A stretch of 64,000 bases of DNA from CAWUEZ02 sp963921355 (GTDB lineage: Bacteria > Pseudomonadota > Alphaproteobacteria > Thalassobaculales > Thalassobaculaceae): positions 2,666,001 through 2,730,000 of the forward strand of contig OZ001190.1 of NCBI GenBank assembly GCA_963921355.3, written 5' to 3'. The position numbers were made by a program, and so were the translations under genes. The notes under the pieces are model-generated. The model was not told the DNA's origin. It made no database searches and saw only the letters and a list, made by a program, of their open reading frames with translations. Every line of letters starts with the position of its first letter. Position 1 is the stretch's first letter. Below, piece after piece: positions 1-7,482 of the stretch.

Positions 1-2
1 TC

Positions 3-818
3 CGCCAGGACATTTACCAGCGGGTCGCCGATCGGTGCGCTGAGATCTGCAACGAGGATGTCCGCCGGGGGGTCGAGGCCGCCGTCGTGTGGCAGGGAGC
101 GATCCGCCGGAAGACCGTCAAGCGGGCCGTCATGACCACCCCCTATGGGGTCACGTCTCGGGGTATCCGGGACCAGCTTGTCAATGACGGACACACCCAC
201 AAGGCCCTCGGGGAGAACCAGGAGGGGCACCACAAAGCAGCCGACTACCTGACGTCCGTTATCCAGAAGGCCATGGACGAAACCGTGGCGTCGGCTTCCT
301 CGATCATGGGCTACTTCCAGGACGTCACCGTCGCGTTTGCGAAGAAGGGGGTCCCGTTCCAGTGGACCTCGCCGTCCGGCATGAGGGTGCAGCAGGCCTA
401 CCACCACCTGTCCCAGCGCCGGATCGACACCCTGTACGGCCGGGTCTACCTGAACGACGGCGATGCGGCGCTCGGGATGGACCAGGGGAAGCAACGAAAC
501 GGGGCCGCCCCTAACGTCATCCACTCGTTCGACGCCGCCCACATGGTGGCGACGATCAACTTCGCCCGGGACGTCTACGGGATCACGGACTTCTCGATGA
601 TCCATGACAGCTACGGGTGCCACGCCTGCGACATGGACAACCTGTCGTATACCCTACGTCGGGCCTTCGTCGACCAGTACAGCGAGGATCTCCTGGGGGC
701 ATTCCACCGGGAGCAACTCCAAGTCGCCGAGCCAATGGGCATTGATCTACCGGAACCACCGGCTCTATCGGACTTCGATATCTCCGAAGTTCAACGGTCC
801 GATTTCTTTTTCGCGTGA
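3..818 (+). CDS. T7-like single-subunit DNA-directed RNA polymerase, C-terminal part (cut by window edge)
   Basis: Single-subunit phage RNA polymerase that transcribes the phage middle and late genes. The frame is open from position 3, so the N-terminal two thirds lie left of the window. Motif B is visible as KRAVMTTPYG: the Lys at 120-122 and Tyr at 144-146 align with T7 K631 and Y639. The metal-binding Asp (T7 D812) is in IHDSYG, codon 606-608. The protein ends in DFFFA, like the T7 DFAFA terminus that reaches the active site. All catalytic landmarks in the visible part are intact, so the enzyme is probably functional. It is the likely reader of the GGACAACGAATGTCC promoters in this window. 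Confidence 0.95.
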   Translation, partial: RQDIYQRVADRCAEICNEDVRRGVEAAVVWQGAIRRKTVKRAVMTTPYGVTSRGIRDQLVNDGHTHKALGENQEGHHKAADYLTSVIQKAMDETVASASSIMGYFQDVTVAFAKKGVPFQWTSPSGMRVQQAYHHLSQRRIDTLYGRVYLNDGDAALGMDQGKQRNGAAPNVIHSFDAAHMVATINFARDVYGITDFSMIHDSYGCHACDMDNLSYTLRRAFVDQYSEDLLGAFHREQLQVAEPMGIDLPEPPALSDFDISEVQRSDFFFA

Positions 819-851
819 GTAAAGCATTTTACACAGCTAAGGAGACTATAA

Positions 852-1085
852 ATGTGTAACATAAAAGCGCGTCGCTCCTTGGTCGTTCAGCAGAACCGAC
901 GGTCCATGTTTGTCGCCGCTGAGCGGGGTTCCTGGACCGGGGAGTACACCCGGCGGGTGGCGTTGGGCGCCGCACCCCAGCCCCAGCTGGCCCGCCCCGA
1001 GGTCGAGCCTATCGACAGCCCCCTCCTCCTGATCGCCAAGAGCAGGGCCGCCCGGCGGCGGGTCAAGGGGGAGAGCCCCTGCTGA
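852..1085 (+). CDS. small phage protein of unknown function, 77 aa
   Basis: Short basic protein (MCNIKARRSLVV...) between the RNA polymerase gene and the promoter cassettes. AAGGAG lies 7 nt before the ATG, which is the main reason to accept it. There is no recognisable domain, signal peptide or membrane segment. T7-like phages carry many small host-takeover genes next to the polymerase, which would fit, but that is inference from position only. Confidence 0.6.
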   Translation: MCNIKARRSLVVQQNRRSMFVAAERGSWTGEYTRRVALGAAPQPQLARPEVEPIDSPLLLIAKSRAARRRVKGESPC

Positions 1086-1189
1086 AGCGCCCCGCCTCTA
1101 CGCCCACGGTCAGGCCACCCGTCGGGGCCGGATCGTGCGGGAGCTCGCTGACCGACCGGAGGCTCTCTTCCCAGCGGTGACCCGACCGG

Positions 1190-1213
1190 GGACAACGAAT
1201 GTCCTCCCTTGAA
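1190..1213 (+). promoter_or_regulatory. putative phage RNA polymerase promoter P1
   Basis: GGACAACGAATGTCC followed by TCCCTTGAA. It is one of five copies of a 24-bp block that occurs only between genes. The first 15 bp form an imperfect dyad (GGACA...TGTCC). T7-type promoters are about 23 bp long and nearly invariant within a phage, as here. Transcription start not determined. Confidence 0.75.
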
Positions 1214-1250
1214 GAACCCAGGTTTTCCACCCATCTCTCCCACCTAACTT

Positions 1251-1288
1251 GCCCCCTCCGGTCCGTCCGGCGGGGGCTCTTTCTGTTT
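1251..1288 (+). terminator. hairpin terminator in repeat unit A
   Basis: GCCCCC (1251-1256) pairs with GGGGGC (1272-1277), with inner CCGG/CCGG pairs, followed by TCTTTCTGTTT. It sits only about 40 bp downstream of P1. The CTGTTT tail also resembles the class II pause sequence of T7 polymerase (ATCTGTT), a weaker similarity. Confidence 0.65.
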
Positions 1289-1330
1289 GTGCATCGGAGA
1301 TGCGGTGGGCCTCTCTGACTGCCTCAGGGT

Positions 1331-1354
1331 GGACAACGAATGTCTCCCCTTGAA
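1331..1354 (+). promoter_or_regulatory. putative phage RNA polymerase promoter P2
   Basis: GGACAACGAATGTCT followed by CCCCTTGAA: the same 24-mer as P1 apart from two exchanges in the pyrimidine tract. Start of repeat unit B. Confidence 0.75.
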
Positions 1355-1392
1355 GAACCCAGGTTTTCCAACCCATCTCACTCACCTAAACC

Positions 1393-1427
1393 GCCCCTCG
1401 GCCCGCCCGATGGGGCTCTTTCTGTTT
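1393..1427 (+). terminator. hairpin terminator in repeat unit B
   Basis: GCCCC (1393-1397) pairs with GGGGC (1412-1416), followed by TCTTTCTGTTT. Same position relative to P2 as the unit A hairpin has to P1. Confidence 0.55.
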
Positions 1428-1469
1428 GTGCATCGGAGATGCGGTGGGCCTCTCTGACTGCCTCAGGGT

Positions 1470-1493
1470 GGACAACGAATGTCCCCCCTCGAA
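1470..1493 (+). promoter_or_regulatory. putative phage RNA polymerase promoter P3
   Basis: GGACAACGAATGTCC followed by CCCCTCGAA. Last of the three tandem copies and nearest to the SSB gene (start 1696). Identical over 24 bp to the leftward copy at 31,520-31,543. Confidence 0.8.
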
Positions 1494-1531
1494 GAACCCA
1501 GGTTTTCCAACCCATCTCACTCACCTAAACC

Positions 1532-1566
1532 GCCCCTCGGCCCGCCCGATGGGGCTCTTTCTGTTT
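1532..1566 (+). terminator. hairpin terminator in repeat unit C
   Basis: GCCCC (1532-1536) pairs with GGGGC (1551-1555), followed by TCTTTCTGTTT. It stands between P3 and the SSB gene, so readthrough is needed if P3 is to drive the replication block. Confidence 0.55.
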
Positions 1567-1695
1567 GTGCATCGGAGATGCGACAGGCGCCTTCCTGGAG
1601 GAGGCATCCTGGACGCCAACCCTGAGACCCCGCCGTATCTCCGCTGCATACGCAGCCCAAGACGCCTCCCACACCACACAGCACGAGGAAACCGA

Positions 1696-2313
1696 ATGGC
1701 AAAGCAGAAGTTGCCACGCACAGTCACACCTGTCGGCACCCTGGTCTACGTCTGGGTCGACAAGCCTGACGATAAGTTCTCTGGCCCGGACAAGCCGGCC
1801 AAGTTCAAGGCCTCCGTCGTCCTGGATCCGAAGGACGCCGGCGTCGAGGAGTTCATCGCTGACCTGAAGGCCAAGGCCCAGGCCGCGGCGGAGATCGATG
1901 ACGTCGAGCTGGAGGAGAACTTCAGGTTTGCCAAGGTCAAGCCGACCGACAAGGGCACCAAGAAGAAGCCCCTGAAGGAAGAGTTCCAGGGCATGTATGT
2001 CCTGGAGGCGAAGACTGGTGAGACCTACCCACCGCGGCGTAAGGACGCCCAGAACAACCTGATCGAGGAAGACGGCGTCATCCGGTCGGGCGACATCGGC
2101 CGCCTCGCGGAGACCGTGTCGGCCTACGAAGCGTTCGGCTCGGGGGTCTCCCTGCGGCTTAACGCCGTGCAGTTGATCGAGAAGCGGGCCACCGGTGGTG
2201 GCGGCGACGATGGCTTCGACACCTACGAGGGCGGCTACCGGCACGAGCCTAAGGTGTCGACCGACACCGCCTCGGACGACGATGACGATACTGGGGATGA
2301 CGACGACTTCTGA
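1696..2313 (+). CDS. single-stranded DNA-binding protein, T7 gp2.5-like
   Basis: 205-aa protein that would coat ssDNA and recruit polymerase and helicase. The ATG at 1696 follows GAGG at the usual distance; the open frame continues upstream into the repeat region but has no other supported start. The C-terminus is a run of Asp ending in Phe (DDDDDTGDDDDF), the hallmark of gp2.5, where the acidic tail docks replication partners. The helicase three genes on ends in a similar DDGDDF. First gene of the replication block, overlapping the next gene by 17 nt. Confidence 0.85.
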   Translation: MAKQKLPRTVTPVGTLVYVWVDKPDDKFSGPDKPAKFKASVVLDPKDAGVEEFIADLKAKAQAAAEIDDVELEENFRFAKVKPTDKGTKKKPLKEEFQGMYVLEAKTGETYPPRRKDAQNNLIEEDGVIRSGDIGRLAETVSAYEAFGSGVSLRLNAVQLIEKRATGGGGDDGFDTYEGGYRHEPKVSTDTASDDDDDTGDDDDF

Positions 2314-2680
2314 TTTCGTCGTCCCTGTGGAGCCCGTACCGGCCGCTAGACCCAAGGTCTACAGGTTCGGGACCACCTACCCGAAGCGATACCAAAGCTA
2401 CCGAGTGGCGGCACATTCCTGGGCTGAAGACCAGTCCTGGACGCCCCACTTGGGGCCCCTTCGGGTAACCGTGCATTGCATATGCCGGAAGCCAAGGACG
2501 ACGAAGCTCACCCACCCCAATGGTGACGTCGACAACTACGCCAAGGCCGTCCTGGACGTCCTGAACAAGAGGGCGTGGGAAGACGACACCCAAATTGTCT
2601 ACCTGACCGCGACCAAACGGTTCGCTACTCCCGGTGAGGAGCCTCACGCGCAGATCACCATCAAACCAGCAGGAGACTAG
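2297..2680 (+). CDS. RusA-family Holliday junction resolvase
   Basis: 127-aa metal-dependent endonuclease resolving branched DNA. The RusA signature is clear: PVPAARPK near residues 13-20, the DxDN motif (Asp77, Asp79) followed by Lys83, and a second acidic pair Asp96-Asp97 (EDDTQI). ATG 2297 is chosen because the homologous region starts directly after it; it lies inside the Asp-rich 3' end of the SSB gene, so translation is probably coupled. T7 itself has the unrelated endonuclease I (gp3) at the corresponding place, so RusA may take over its role in concatemer processing (inference). Confidence 0.85.
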   Translation: MTTTSDFVVPVEPVPAARPKVYRFGTTYPKRYQSYRVAAHSWAEDQSWTPHLGPLRVTVHCICRKPRTTKLTHPNGDVDNYAKAVLDVLNKRAWEDDTQIVYLTATKRFATPGEEPHAQITIKPAGD

Positions 2681-2685
2681 TAATT

Positions 2686-2760
2686 ATGAGCCGAGAGATT
2701 TTCACTCAGCGGGTCCTTCGGTCCGGGACCTTCGTGACTTCAAATCTGGGGGTGACATGA
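2686..2760 (+). CDS. possible 24-aa leader peptide upstream of the helicase
   Basis: MSREIFTQRVLRSGTF... has a better ribosome binding site (AGGAG 9 nt before the ATG) than the helicase itself, and its TGA overlaps the helicase ATG (ATGA at 2757-2760). It may be a leader used for coupled translation. Alternatively it is the 5' end of a longer helicase gene reached by frameshift. Function unknown. Confidence 0.35.
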   Translation: MSREIFTQRVLRSGTFVTSNLGVT

Positions 2761-3602
2761 TCGATCGCCTGTCCAAGCCGGTCGCCTGGGGTCTCCCCTG
2801 GTTCCTGGAGGATCTCCACAAGCTGACCTATGGCCGGCGGTACGGAGAGGTCTACACCTTCGGGGCCGGTACCGAGGTCGGGAAGACCGACTTCCTGGTC
2901 CAGCAGATCGAGTACGACATCAACACCCTGAAGGAACGGGTAGGTGTCGTGTTCCTGGAGCAGGGCCCGGAGGAGACCATCCGCCGGATCTGTGGCAAGG
3001 CCGCCGGGCAGTTGTTCCATATCCCCGACGCCGGCTGGGACCCCAAGGCCTTCATGTCGGCCGTCAATGAACTCGATCGGGACGACCGGCTGCGGTTCTA
3101 CGACGGCTTCGGGGAGACCGACTGGGACATCGTGAAGCTGAACATCCGCTTCCTGGCGAAGTCCGAGGGCATCCGCATCTTCTACGTGGATCACCTGACC
3201 GCCATGGCCGACCCGTCGAACGAGCGGGAGAGCCTGGAGAGGATCATGCGGGACATCGCCATGCTGGCGAAGAACCTGAACGTGATCATTCATCTGGTAA
3301 GCCACCTCTCGACCCCCGAGGGGAAGCCCCACGAGGAAGGCGGGCGGGTCATGATCCGGCACTTCAAGGGTGCCCGGGCCATCGGCTTCTGGTCGCACTT
3401 CATGTTCGGCCTGGAGCGGGACCAGCAGGCCAAGAAACAGGACCACCAGGAGACGACCACCTTCCGGTGCCTCAAGGACCGCTACACCGGCCAGTCAACC
3501 GGCCACGTCATCTACCTCGGCTACGAGAGCGACACCGGACGGCTGTACCGGAGGGACAACCCCTTCATGGACGATGGGTTCGATGATGGCGACGACTTCT
3601 AG
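2757..3602 (+). CDS. replicative DNA helicase, gp4/DnaB-type, helicase domain only
   Basis: 281-aa RecA-fold hexameric helicase. Walker A is GAGTEVGKT (residues 36-44), Walker B is around IFYVDHLTA, and a LVSHLS motif (DnaB H3/H4 type) follows. The acidic end DDGFDDGDDF resembles the T7 gp4 tail that binds the polymerase. T7 gp4 is about 566 aa with a zinc finger and primase in front; both are absent here, and no primase is visible elsewhere in the window. ATG 2757 is preceded by GGGGGTG and overlaps the stop of the 2686 peptide. The same frame is open further upstream to 2634 but without a credible start. Confidence 0.85.
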   Translation: MIDRLSKPVAWGLPWFLEDLHKLTYGRRYGEVYTFGAGTEVGKTDFLVQQIEYDINTLKERVGVVFLEQGPEETIRRICGKAAGQLFHIPDAGWDPKAFMSAVNELDRDDRLRFYDGFGETDWDIVKLNIRFLAKSEGIRIFYVDHLTAMADPSNERESLERIMRDIAMLAKNLNVIIHLVSHLSTPEGKPHEEGGRVMIRHFKGARAIGFWSHFMFGLERDQQAKKQDHQETTTFRCLKDRYTGQSTGHVIYLGYESDTGRLYRRDNPFMDDGFDDGDDF

Positions 3603-3610
3603 GAGAACCG

Positions 3611-4144
3611 ATGAAGCGCTGTAGAGTGTGTGGGGAGAGAAAGCCCCCGTATGCCTTCTATGCCCACCCATCAAGCCGGGACGGTCGATGTAAAGACTGC
3701 CACCGAGCCGTCTCCCGGAAGATAAGCGTCAACCGGGTGTTCGTGGACGGCACGTACCGGGGGATGTCGTATAAGCTCGGTATCCCGGGGGGTAACTACA
3801 GGGGCGACGAGATCCGTCGCCTACTGACCCCCGCATACCGACGACTGGACAGGCTCTACTCGACCGGCGCTGGGGGCTTCGTCTACGTGATCAACAACCC
3901 CGCGTGGCCCGACTGGGTCAAGGTGGGTATGACGACCGACGCCGCCCGCCGGGGCCGCGACTACCAGACCGGATCGCCATTCCGGGACTACAACATGGTG
4001 GCCTTTGAAAAGGTCGTGGACCGACGGAAGGTGGAGGCGGCTCTGCTCGAAGACCTGGAGGCCTATGGCCGAAGGGAAGGCGAGTGGTTCCAGCTCCCCG
4101 TCCCTTTCGTTGTCTCCCGACTACAGTACTTCTCGCAGGTATGA
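3611..4144 (+). CDS. zinc-finger plus GIY-YIG-like (T5orf172-type) nuclease
   Basis: 177 aa. The N-terminus has Cys4-x2-Cys7 and Cys27-x2-Cys30 with the KPxxxFYxxxxxxDG spacing common in phage endonuclease VII/HNH-type zinc ribbons. From about residue 89 a region GFVYVINNPAWPDWVKVG followed by Arg-rich sequence fits the T5orf172/MUG113 branch of the GIY-YIG superfamily. AGGAG precedes the ATG by 5 nt. It lies between helicase and polymerase, a common place for homing-type or recombination nucleases in T7-like genomes. The domain call rests on motif recognition alone. Confidence 0.65.
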   Translation: MKRCRVCGERKPPYAFYAHPSSRDGRCKDCHRAVSRKISVNRVFVDGTYRGMSYKLGIPGGNYRGDEIRRLLTPAYRRLDRLYSTGAGGFVYVINNPAWPDWVKVGMTTDAARRGRDYQTGSPFRDYNMVAFEKVVDRRKVEAALLEDLEAYGRREGEWFQLPVPFVVSRLQYFSQV

Positions 4145-4156
4145 AGGAGATAGCGA

Positions 4157-5971
4157 GTGACCACCCTTGTGTTCGACATTGAGACTGACGGTCTCCTACG
4201 GGAGGAGCGGAACGCGAAGACGGGCGAACTGATGCTCGAGATGTCGCGTCTGTGGCTCCTGATAGTTGGCGACCCCGCGACAGGCGAGATCGCAGCCTAC
4301 TCTGACGTGGATGGGGGCCTCCCCCCCGTCCGCGAGGGGTACGAGCGCCTCCTCGGCGCGGATCGCATCGTCGGTCACAACGTCTTGAACTTCGACATCC
4401 CGGCGCTGGGTCGCTTCGGGTACCTCCTGGATCACACGAAGGCCATCGACACGATGGTCCTGTCGCGTCTCCGGGAGCCGTCGAGAGAGGGCGGTCACTC
4501 GCTTGCTGTACTAGGCGAGGCCCTGGGCAAACCCAAGGGGGAGTTCAGCGACTTCGGCCGGTACAGCCAGGAGATGCTCGACTACGCCATCCAGGACGTC
4601 GACACCAACATCGCCATCTGGGAGGACCTCAAGCACCTCCTGGAGGACTGCCCAGACGCCGTTGACGTAGAGCACATCTTCGGGTGGTGCATGTCGCTCC
4701 AGATGCAGAACGGCTTTGCGTTCGACATGGCCTCCGCGGTCAGCCTCCTGGGCACCCTGGAGCAGGAGAAGGATGACCTGGAGCACGGCCTCCAGGACGT
4801 CTTCCCGCCCCGGTGGGTCAAGGAGGAAGACCGGGTGTCCAAGCGGACGGTCAACTATAAGGACCCCACTCGGGGCTCCGAGGTCGCCGGCTGCGCCTGG
4901 ACCAAGATCAAGTACGAGGTCTTCAACCCCGGGTCCCGCAAGCAGATCGCCGACCGGCTGATCCAGAAGTACGGCTGGAAGCCCCGCAAGTACACCGGCA
5001 CGGGCATCCCCCAGGTCGACGAGGCGGTCCTCTCGGACCTCCCCTTCGAGGAAGCCAGGGCCCTAGTCACCTACTTCGACGCCCAGAAGAAGCTCGGGCA
5101 GGTGACGAACTGGCTCAAGGCTGAGAAGGACGGCCGGGTCCACGGGTATATCAACACCATCGGGGCCAACACCCACCGCTGCACTCACAACAACCCGAAC
5201 GTCGCTCAGGTCGACAAGGACCAGCGTATGCGGTCCTGCTGGAAGGCGTCCGACGGGATGAAGCTGGTAGGCTCCGACGCCGAGGGCCTGGAGCTGCGGA
5301 TGCTGGGCCACTACCTCGCCAAGTTCGACGGCGGGGAGTTCGCCCGGGCCGTCATCGAGGGCCAGAAGGCCGACGAGACGGACGTCCACTCCCTTAACCG
5401 TAAGGCCGCCGGGTTCCATGACCGGGACAACGCCAAGACCCTGATCTACGCCCTGATCTACGGGGCAGGGAACGCCAAGCTGGGGATGATCGCCATCGCT
5501 GATGCGGTCGAAGCCGGTAAGCCGGTCCCCAAGGGGAAACCCTACGCCATCGGGAAGGCCCTCCGGGCCCGCCTCATGGCGAACATCCCGGGCCTCGGTA
5601 GGCTGACCAATAAGGCCCAGAAGCGGGCCGGCGTTGGGTACCTGACCGGCCTCGACGGCCGCCGGGTCCACATCCGGTCGGCCCACTCGGCCCTCAACAC
5701 GCTTCTCCAGTCGGCCGGTGCCATCGTCATGAAGTGGGCGGTGCGGTGCTTCTGGGAGCGTGAGGCCAAGGCCTACGAGAACGGGGTCTTCCGGTTCTGC
5801 GTGAACGTCCACGACGAGCAGCAGTTTGAGGTCCTGGACGACCTCAACTACCCCGAGGAGATCGGTCAGTCGTTCTCCCAAGCGATCACCGAGGCGGGCG
5901 TCCGCCTGGGCGTCCGGTGCCCCCTCTCGGGCGCCTACGACATTGGGGACAACTGGTCCCAAACCCACTGA
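4157..5971 (+). CDS. DNA polymerase, family A (T7 gp5-like) with 3'-5' exonuclease
   Basis: 604-aa replicative polymerase. Exo I is VFDIETDG (Asp7, Glu9), with VGHNVLNFD and DYAIQDVDTN as Exo II/III. Polymerase motif A is near residues 371-382 (GSDAEGLELR), motif B is RDNAKTLIYALIYGAG and motif C is VHDE (552-554). The GTG start has AAGGAG 7 nt upstream. It is about 100 aa shorter than T7 gp5, so the thioredoxin-binding insertion in the thumb may be reduced. All catalytic residues are present. Confidence 0.95.
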   Translation: MTTLVFDIETDGLLREERNAKTGELMLEMSRLWLLIVGDPATGEIAAYSDVDGGLPPVREGYERLLGADRIVGHNVLNFDIPALGRFGYLLDHTKAIDTMVLSRLREPSREGGHSLAVLGEALGKPKGEFSDFGRYSQEMLDYAIQDVDTNIAIWEDLKHLLEDCPDAVDVEHIFGWCMSLQMQNGFAFDMASAVSLLGTLEQEKDDLEHGLQDVFPPRWVKEEDRVSKRTVNYKDPTRGSEVAGCAWTKIKYEVFNPGSRKQIADRLIQKYGWKPRKYTGTGIPQVDEAVLSDLPFEEARALVTYFDAQKKLGQVTNWLKAEKDGRVHGYINTIGANTHRCTHNNPNVAQVDKDQRMRSCWKASDGMKLVGSDAEGLELRMLGHYLAKFDGGEFARAVIEGQKADETDVHSLNRKAAGFHDRDNAKTLIYALIYGAGNAKLGMIAIADAVEAGKPVPKGKPYAIGKALRARLMANIPGLGRLTNKAQKRAGVGYLTGLDGRRVHIRSAHSALNTLLQSAGAIVMKWAVRCFWEREAKAYENGVFRFCVNVHDEQQFEVLDDLNYPEEIGQSFSQAITEAGVRLGVRCPLSGAYDIGDNWSQTH

Positions 5972-5986
5972 CAAGCAGGAGATACC

Positions 5987-6187
5987 ATGCTGTACCAGCA
6001 GCTTGCCGACCTCGTTCTAAGCCCCCTGATCACCCACATGGCCTCCCGGTGGGTCGCCCAGTTGTGGGTCATGGGTCCACAGGCTTTCTCCCGAGGCGGG
6101 ACGTTACTCGACATGATTATATTGGTCGTTGGCTTTATCATCGCGCCGCTGGGTGTCATCCACGGACTCATCCGGTTTTTCATCTGA
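5987..6187 (+). CDS. small membrane protein, 66 aa
   Basis: MLYQQLADLVLSPL... with one strong hydrophobic segment in the C-terminal half (LLDMIILVVGFIIAPLGVI) and possibly a weaker one before it. AGGAG is 7 nt upstream. Small membrane genes between gp5 and gp6 are common in T7-like phages; the function here is unknown. It could contribute to lysis, though the better holin candidate is at 27,687. Confidence 0.6.
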   Translation: MLYQQLADLVLSPLITHMASRWVAQLWVMGPQAFSRGGTLLDMIILVVGFIIAPLGVIHGLIRFFI

Positions 6188-6268
6188 GGGCCTTATACGA
6201 ACCTACGGGCGCGTCCTGGGATGACTAGGCGGGCCGGGCCGTATCAACCACACATCGGAGGTATACTA

Positions 6269-7186
6269 ATGACGGTAGCTCTACTGGATGGCGACATCAT
6301 CGCCTACCGGGCTGCCTGTTCGGGGGAGGATTTGGACGACTTCGGCCCGGAGGGGTCTGTCCACCTCGACCGCCCAGCAGCCTATAAGACCGCGGACGCT
6401 GTGATCCGTAAGTGGGCCCGCGGTGCGGGGGCCACCGGGGTCCTGGTTGTGTTCTCCAGTTCTGACGTCTTTCGCTACAGTGTCCTGCCTAGTTACAAGT
6501 ACAACAGGACGGGGGAGAAGCCGCCCCTATACGCCGACGTCGTGGCCCACATCGAGACGAACTGGAAGACCCTCCGGAAGCCCCACCTGGAGGCCGACGA
6601 CACGATCGGTATCCTGGCAACCCGGGACCCCAAGCGGTACGTCGCCGTGTCCATCGACAAGGACTTCGACAGCTTACCGGCCCGGGTCTTCAACCCCGAC
6701 AAGGATGCGATCCCCCGCCTGATCCGACCCCCGATGGCCGATCGGTCGTGGCTCATGCAGACCCTGACCGGCGACTCTGTGGACGGCTACAAGGGATGCC
6801 CAGGCGTTGGTCCTGTGAACGCCGCCCGAGTCCTCGACGAGGGCGGCTTCAAGCTGCCCGGTATGTGGGCCGCGGTGGTCGAGCAGTTCCACGAGAAGGG
6901 CCTCACCGAGGACGACGCGCTCGTCCAGGCCCGGGTCGCTCGCATCCTACGACACACCGACTTCGACATCCAGACACGGGAGATCATTCTTTGGCATCCG
7001 AAGAAACCGGAACGTTTAACAGCGGCACAGATAACCTCAACCGGCCGGGCGTCACCGCCTTCCCGATCCCCCGCGCCGCTGTCGGGTGGGGGAGCCTCCC
7101 CATCCACCCCACCCAAACCCCATCGGAATTCCAAGAGGGGTTCCAGCCCGCGTTCCCGGAAGCGGGCACTCAGGCAGGTCGCGTGA
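6269..7186 (+). CDS. 5'-3' exonuclease, T7 gp6-like (FEN/PIN superfamily)
   Basis: Removes RNA primers and degrades host DNA. ATG 6269 follows CGGAGG; an in-frame ATG at 6221 has no such site. The core runs from LLDGDIIAYRAA (metal Asp8) through EADDTIG, SIDKDFD and the helix-hairpin-helix-like DGYKGCPGVGP to about residue 250 (HPKKPERL). The last 55 residues are Pro/Ser/Arg-rich and unlike the family. That stretch is read in a second frame by the overlapping DUF3310 gene, whose frame shows the normal GC-rich third positions, so the tail is probably an unconstrained extension. Confidence 0.88.
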   Translation: MTVALLDGDIIAYRAACSGEDLDDFGPEGSVHLDRPAAYKTADAVIRKWARGAGATGVLVVFSSSDVFRYSVLPSYKYNRTGEKPPLYADVVAHIETNWKTLRKPHLEADDTIGILATRDPKRYVAVSIDKDFDSLPARVFNPDKDAIPRLIRPPMADRSWLMQTLTGDSVDGYKGCPGVGPVNAARVLDEGGFKLPGMWAAVVEQFHEKGLTEDDALVQARVARILRHTDFDIQTREIILWHPKKPERLTAAQITSTGRASPPSRSPAPLSGGGASPSTPPKPHRNSKRGSSPRSRKRALRQVA

Positions 7187-7482
7187 TCGCCGAGGGCACC
7201 GCGTGGCGGGCCTCGGAGGTCCAGGTGGATCCCGAGTCGGTATCCACCGACGCCCCCGCGGCGTCCCCGACCGACGACATGGTCTACCGGCCGAGCCTCT
7301 ACACCCGGTTCAAGATTGAACCGATAACTTTCATCATGGAGAACGGCATCGGCTTTGCCACCGGTAACGTCATCAAGTACGTCTGCCGACACGACGCCAA
7401 AAACGGTATCGAGGACCTCAAGAAGGCGCGCCGATATCTTGACATGATGATCAACCAGGCCGAAGGGCAGGAGGTTCTATGA
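6991..7482 (+). CDS. DUF3310 protein with long N-terminal extension, overlapping the exonuclease gene
   Basis: 163 aa. The C-terminal third (YRPSLYTRFKIEPITFI... GNVIKYVCRHD... GIEDLKKARRYLD) is the DUF3310 (SaV-like) fold found in many T7-like and staphylococcal phages. The start is uncertain: TTG 6991 has GGGAG 8 nt upstream and the frame keeps high GC3 from there; GTG 7183 overlaps the exonuclease stop (GTGA) and gives 99 aa; ATG 7279 gives only the domain. I prefer 6991 from codon bias. Biochemical role unknown. Confidence 0.7.
   Translation: MASEETGTFNSGTDNLNRPGVTAFPIPRAAVGWGSLPIHPTQTPSEFQEGFQPAFPEAGTQAGRVIAEGTAWRASEVQVDPESVSTDAPAASPTDDMVYRPSLYTRFKIEPITFIMENGIGFATGNVIKYVCRHDAKNGIEDLKKARRYLDMMINQAEGQEVL

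Larger units (their letters stand above)
1190..1582 (+). repeat. three tandem ~140-bp direct repeats, each a promoter plus terminator cassette
   Basis: Unit A is 1190-1330, unit B 1331-1469 and unit C 1470-1582 (the last unit lacks its 3' end). Each begins with the phage promoter-like 24-mer, continues with GAAGAACCCAGGTTTTCC, then a GC hairpin with a T-rich tail, then GTGCATCGGAGATGCG. B and C are almost identical; A differs mainly in the hairpin. No convincing gene lies in 1086-1695; the open frames there lack ribosome binding sites and shift between repeats. Confidence 0.9.

Noticed and set aside
852..1085. Anti-CRISPR or host RNA polymerase inhibitor (gp2-like)
   Set aside because: Position would suit a host-takeover protein, but the sequence shows no resemblance I can defend; left as unknown.
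1426..1695. Longer N-terminus for the SSB protein
   Set aside because: The frame runs through promoter P3 and its terminator; the ribosome binding site and the gp2.5-like start are at 1696.
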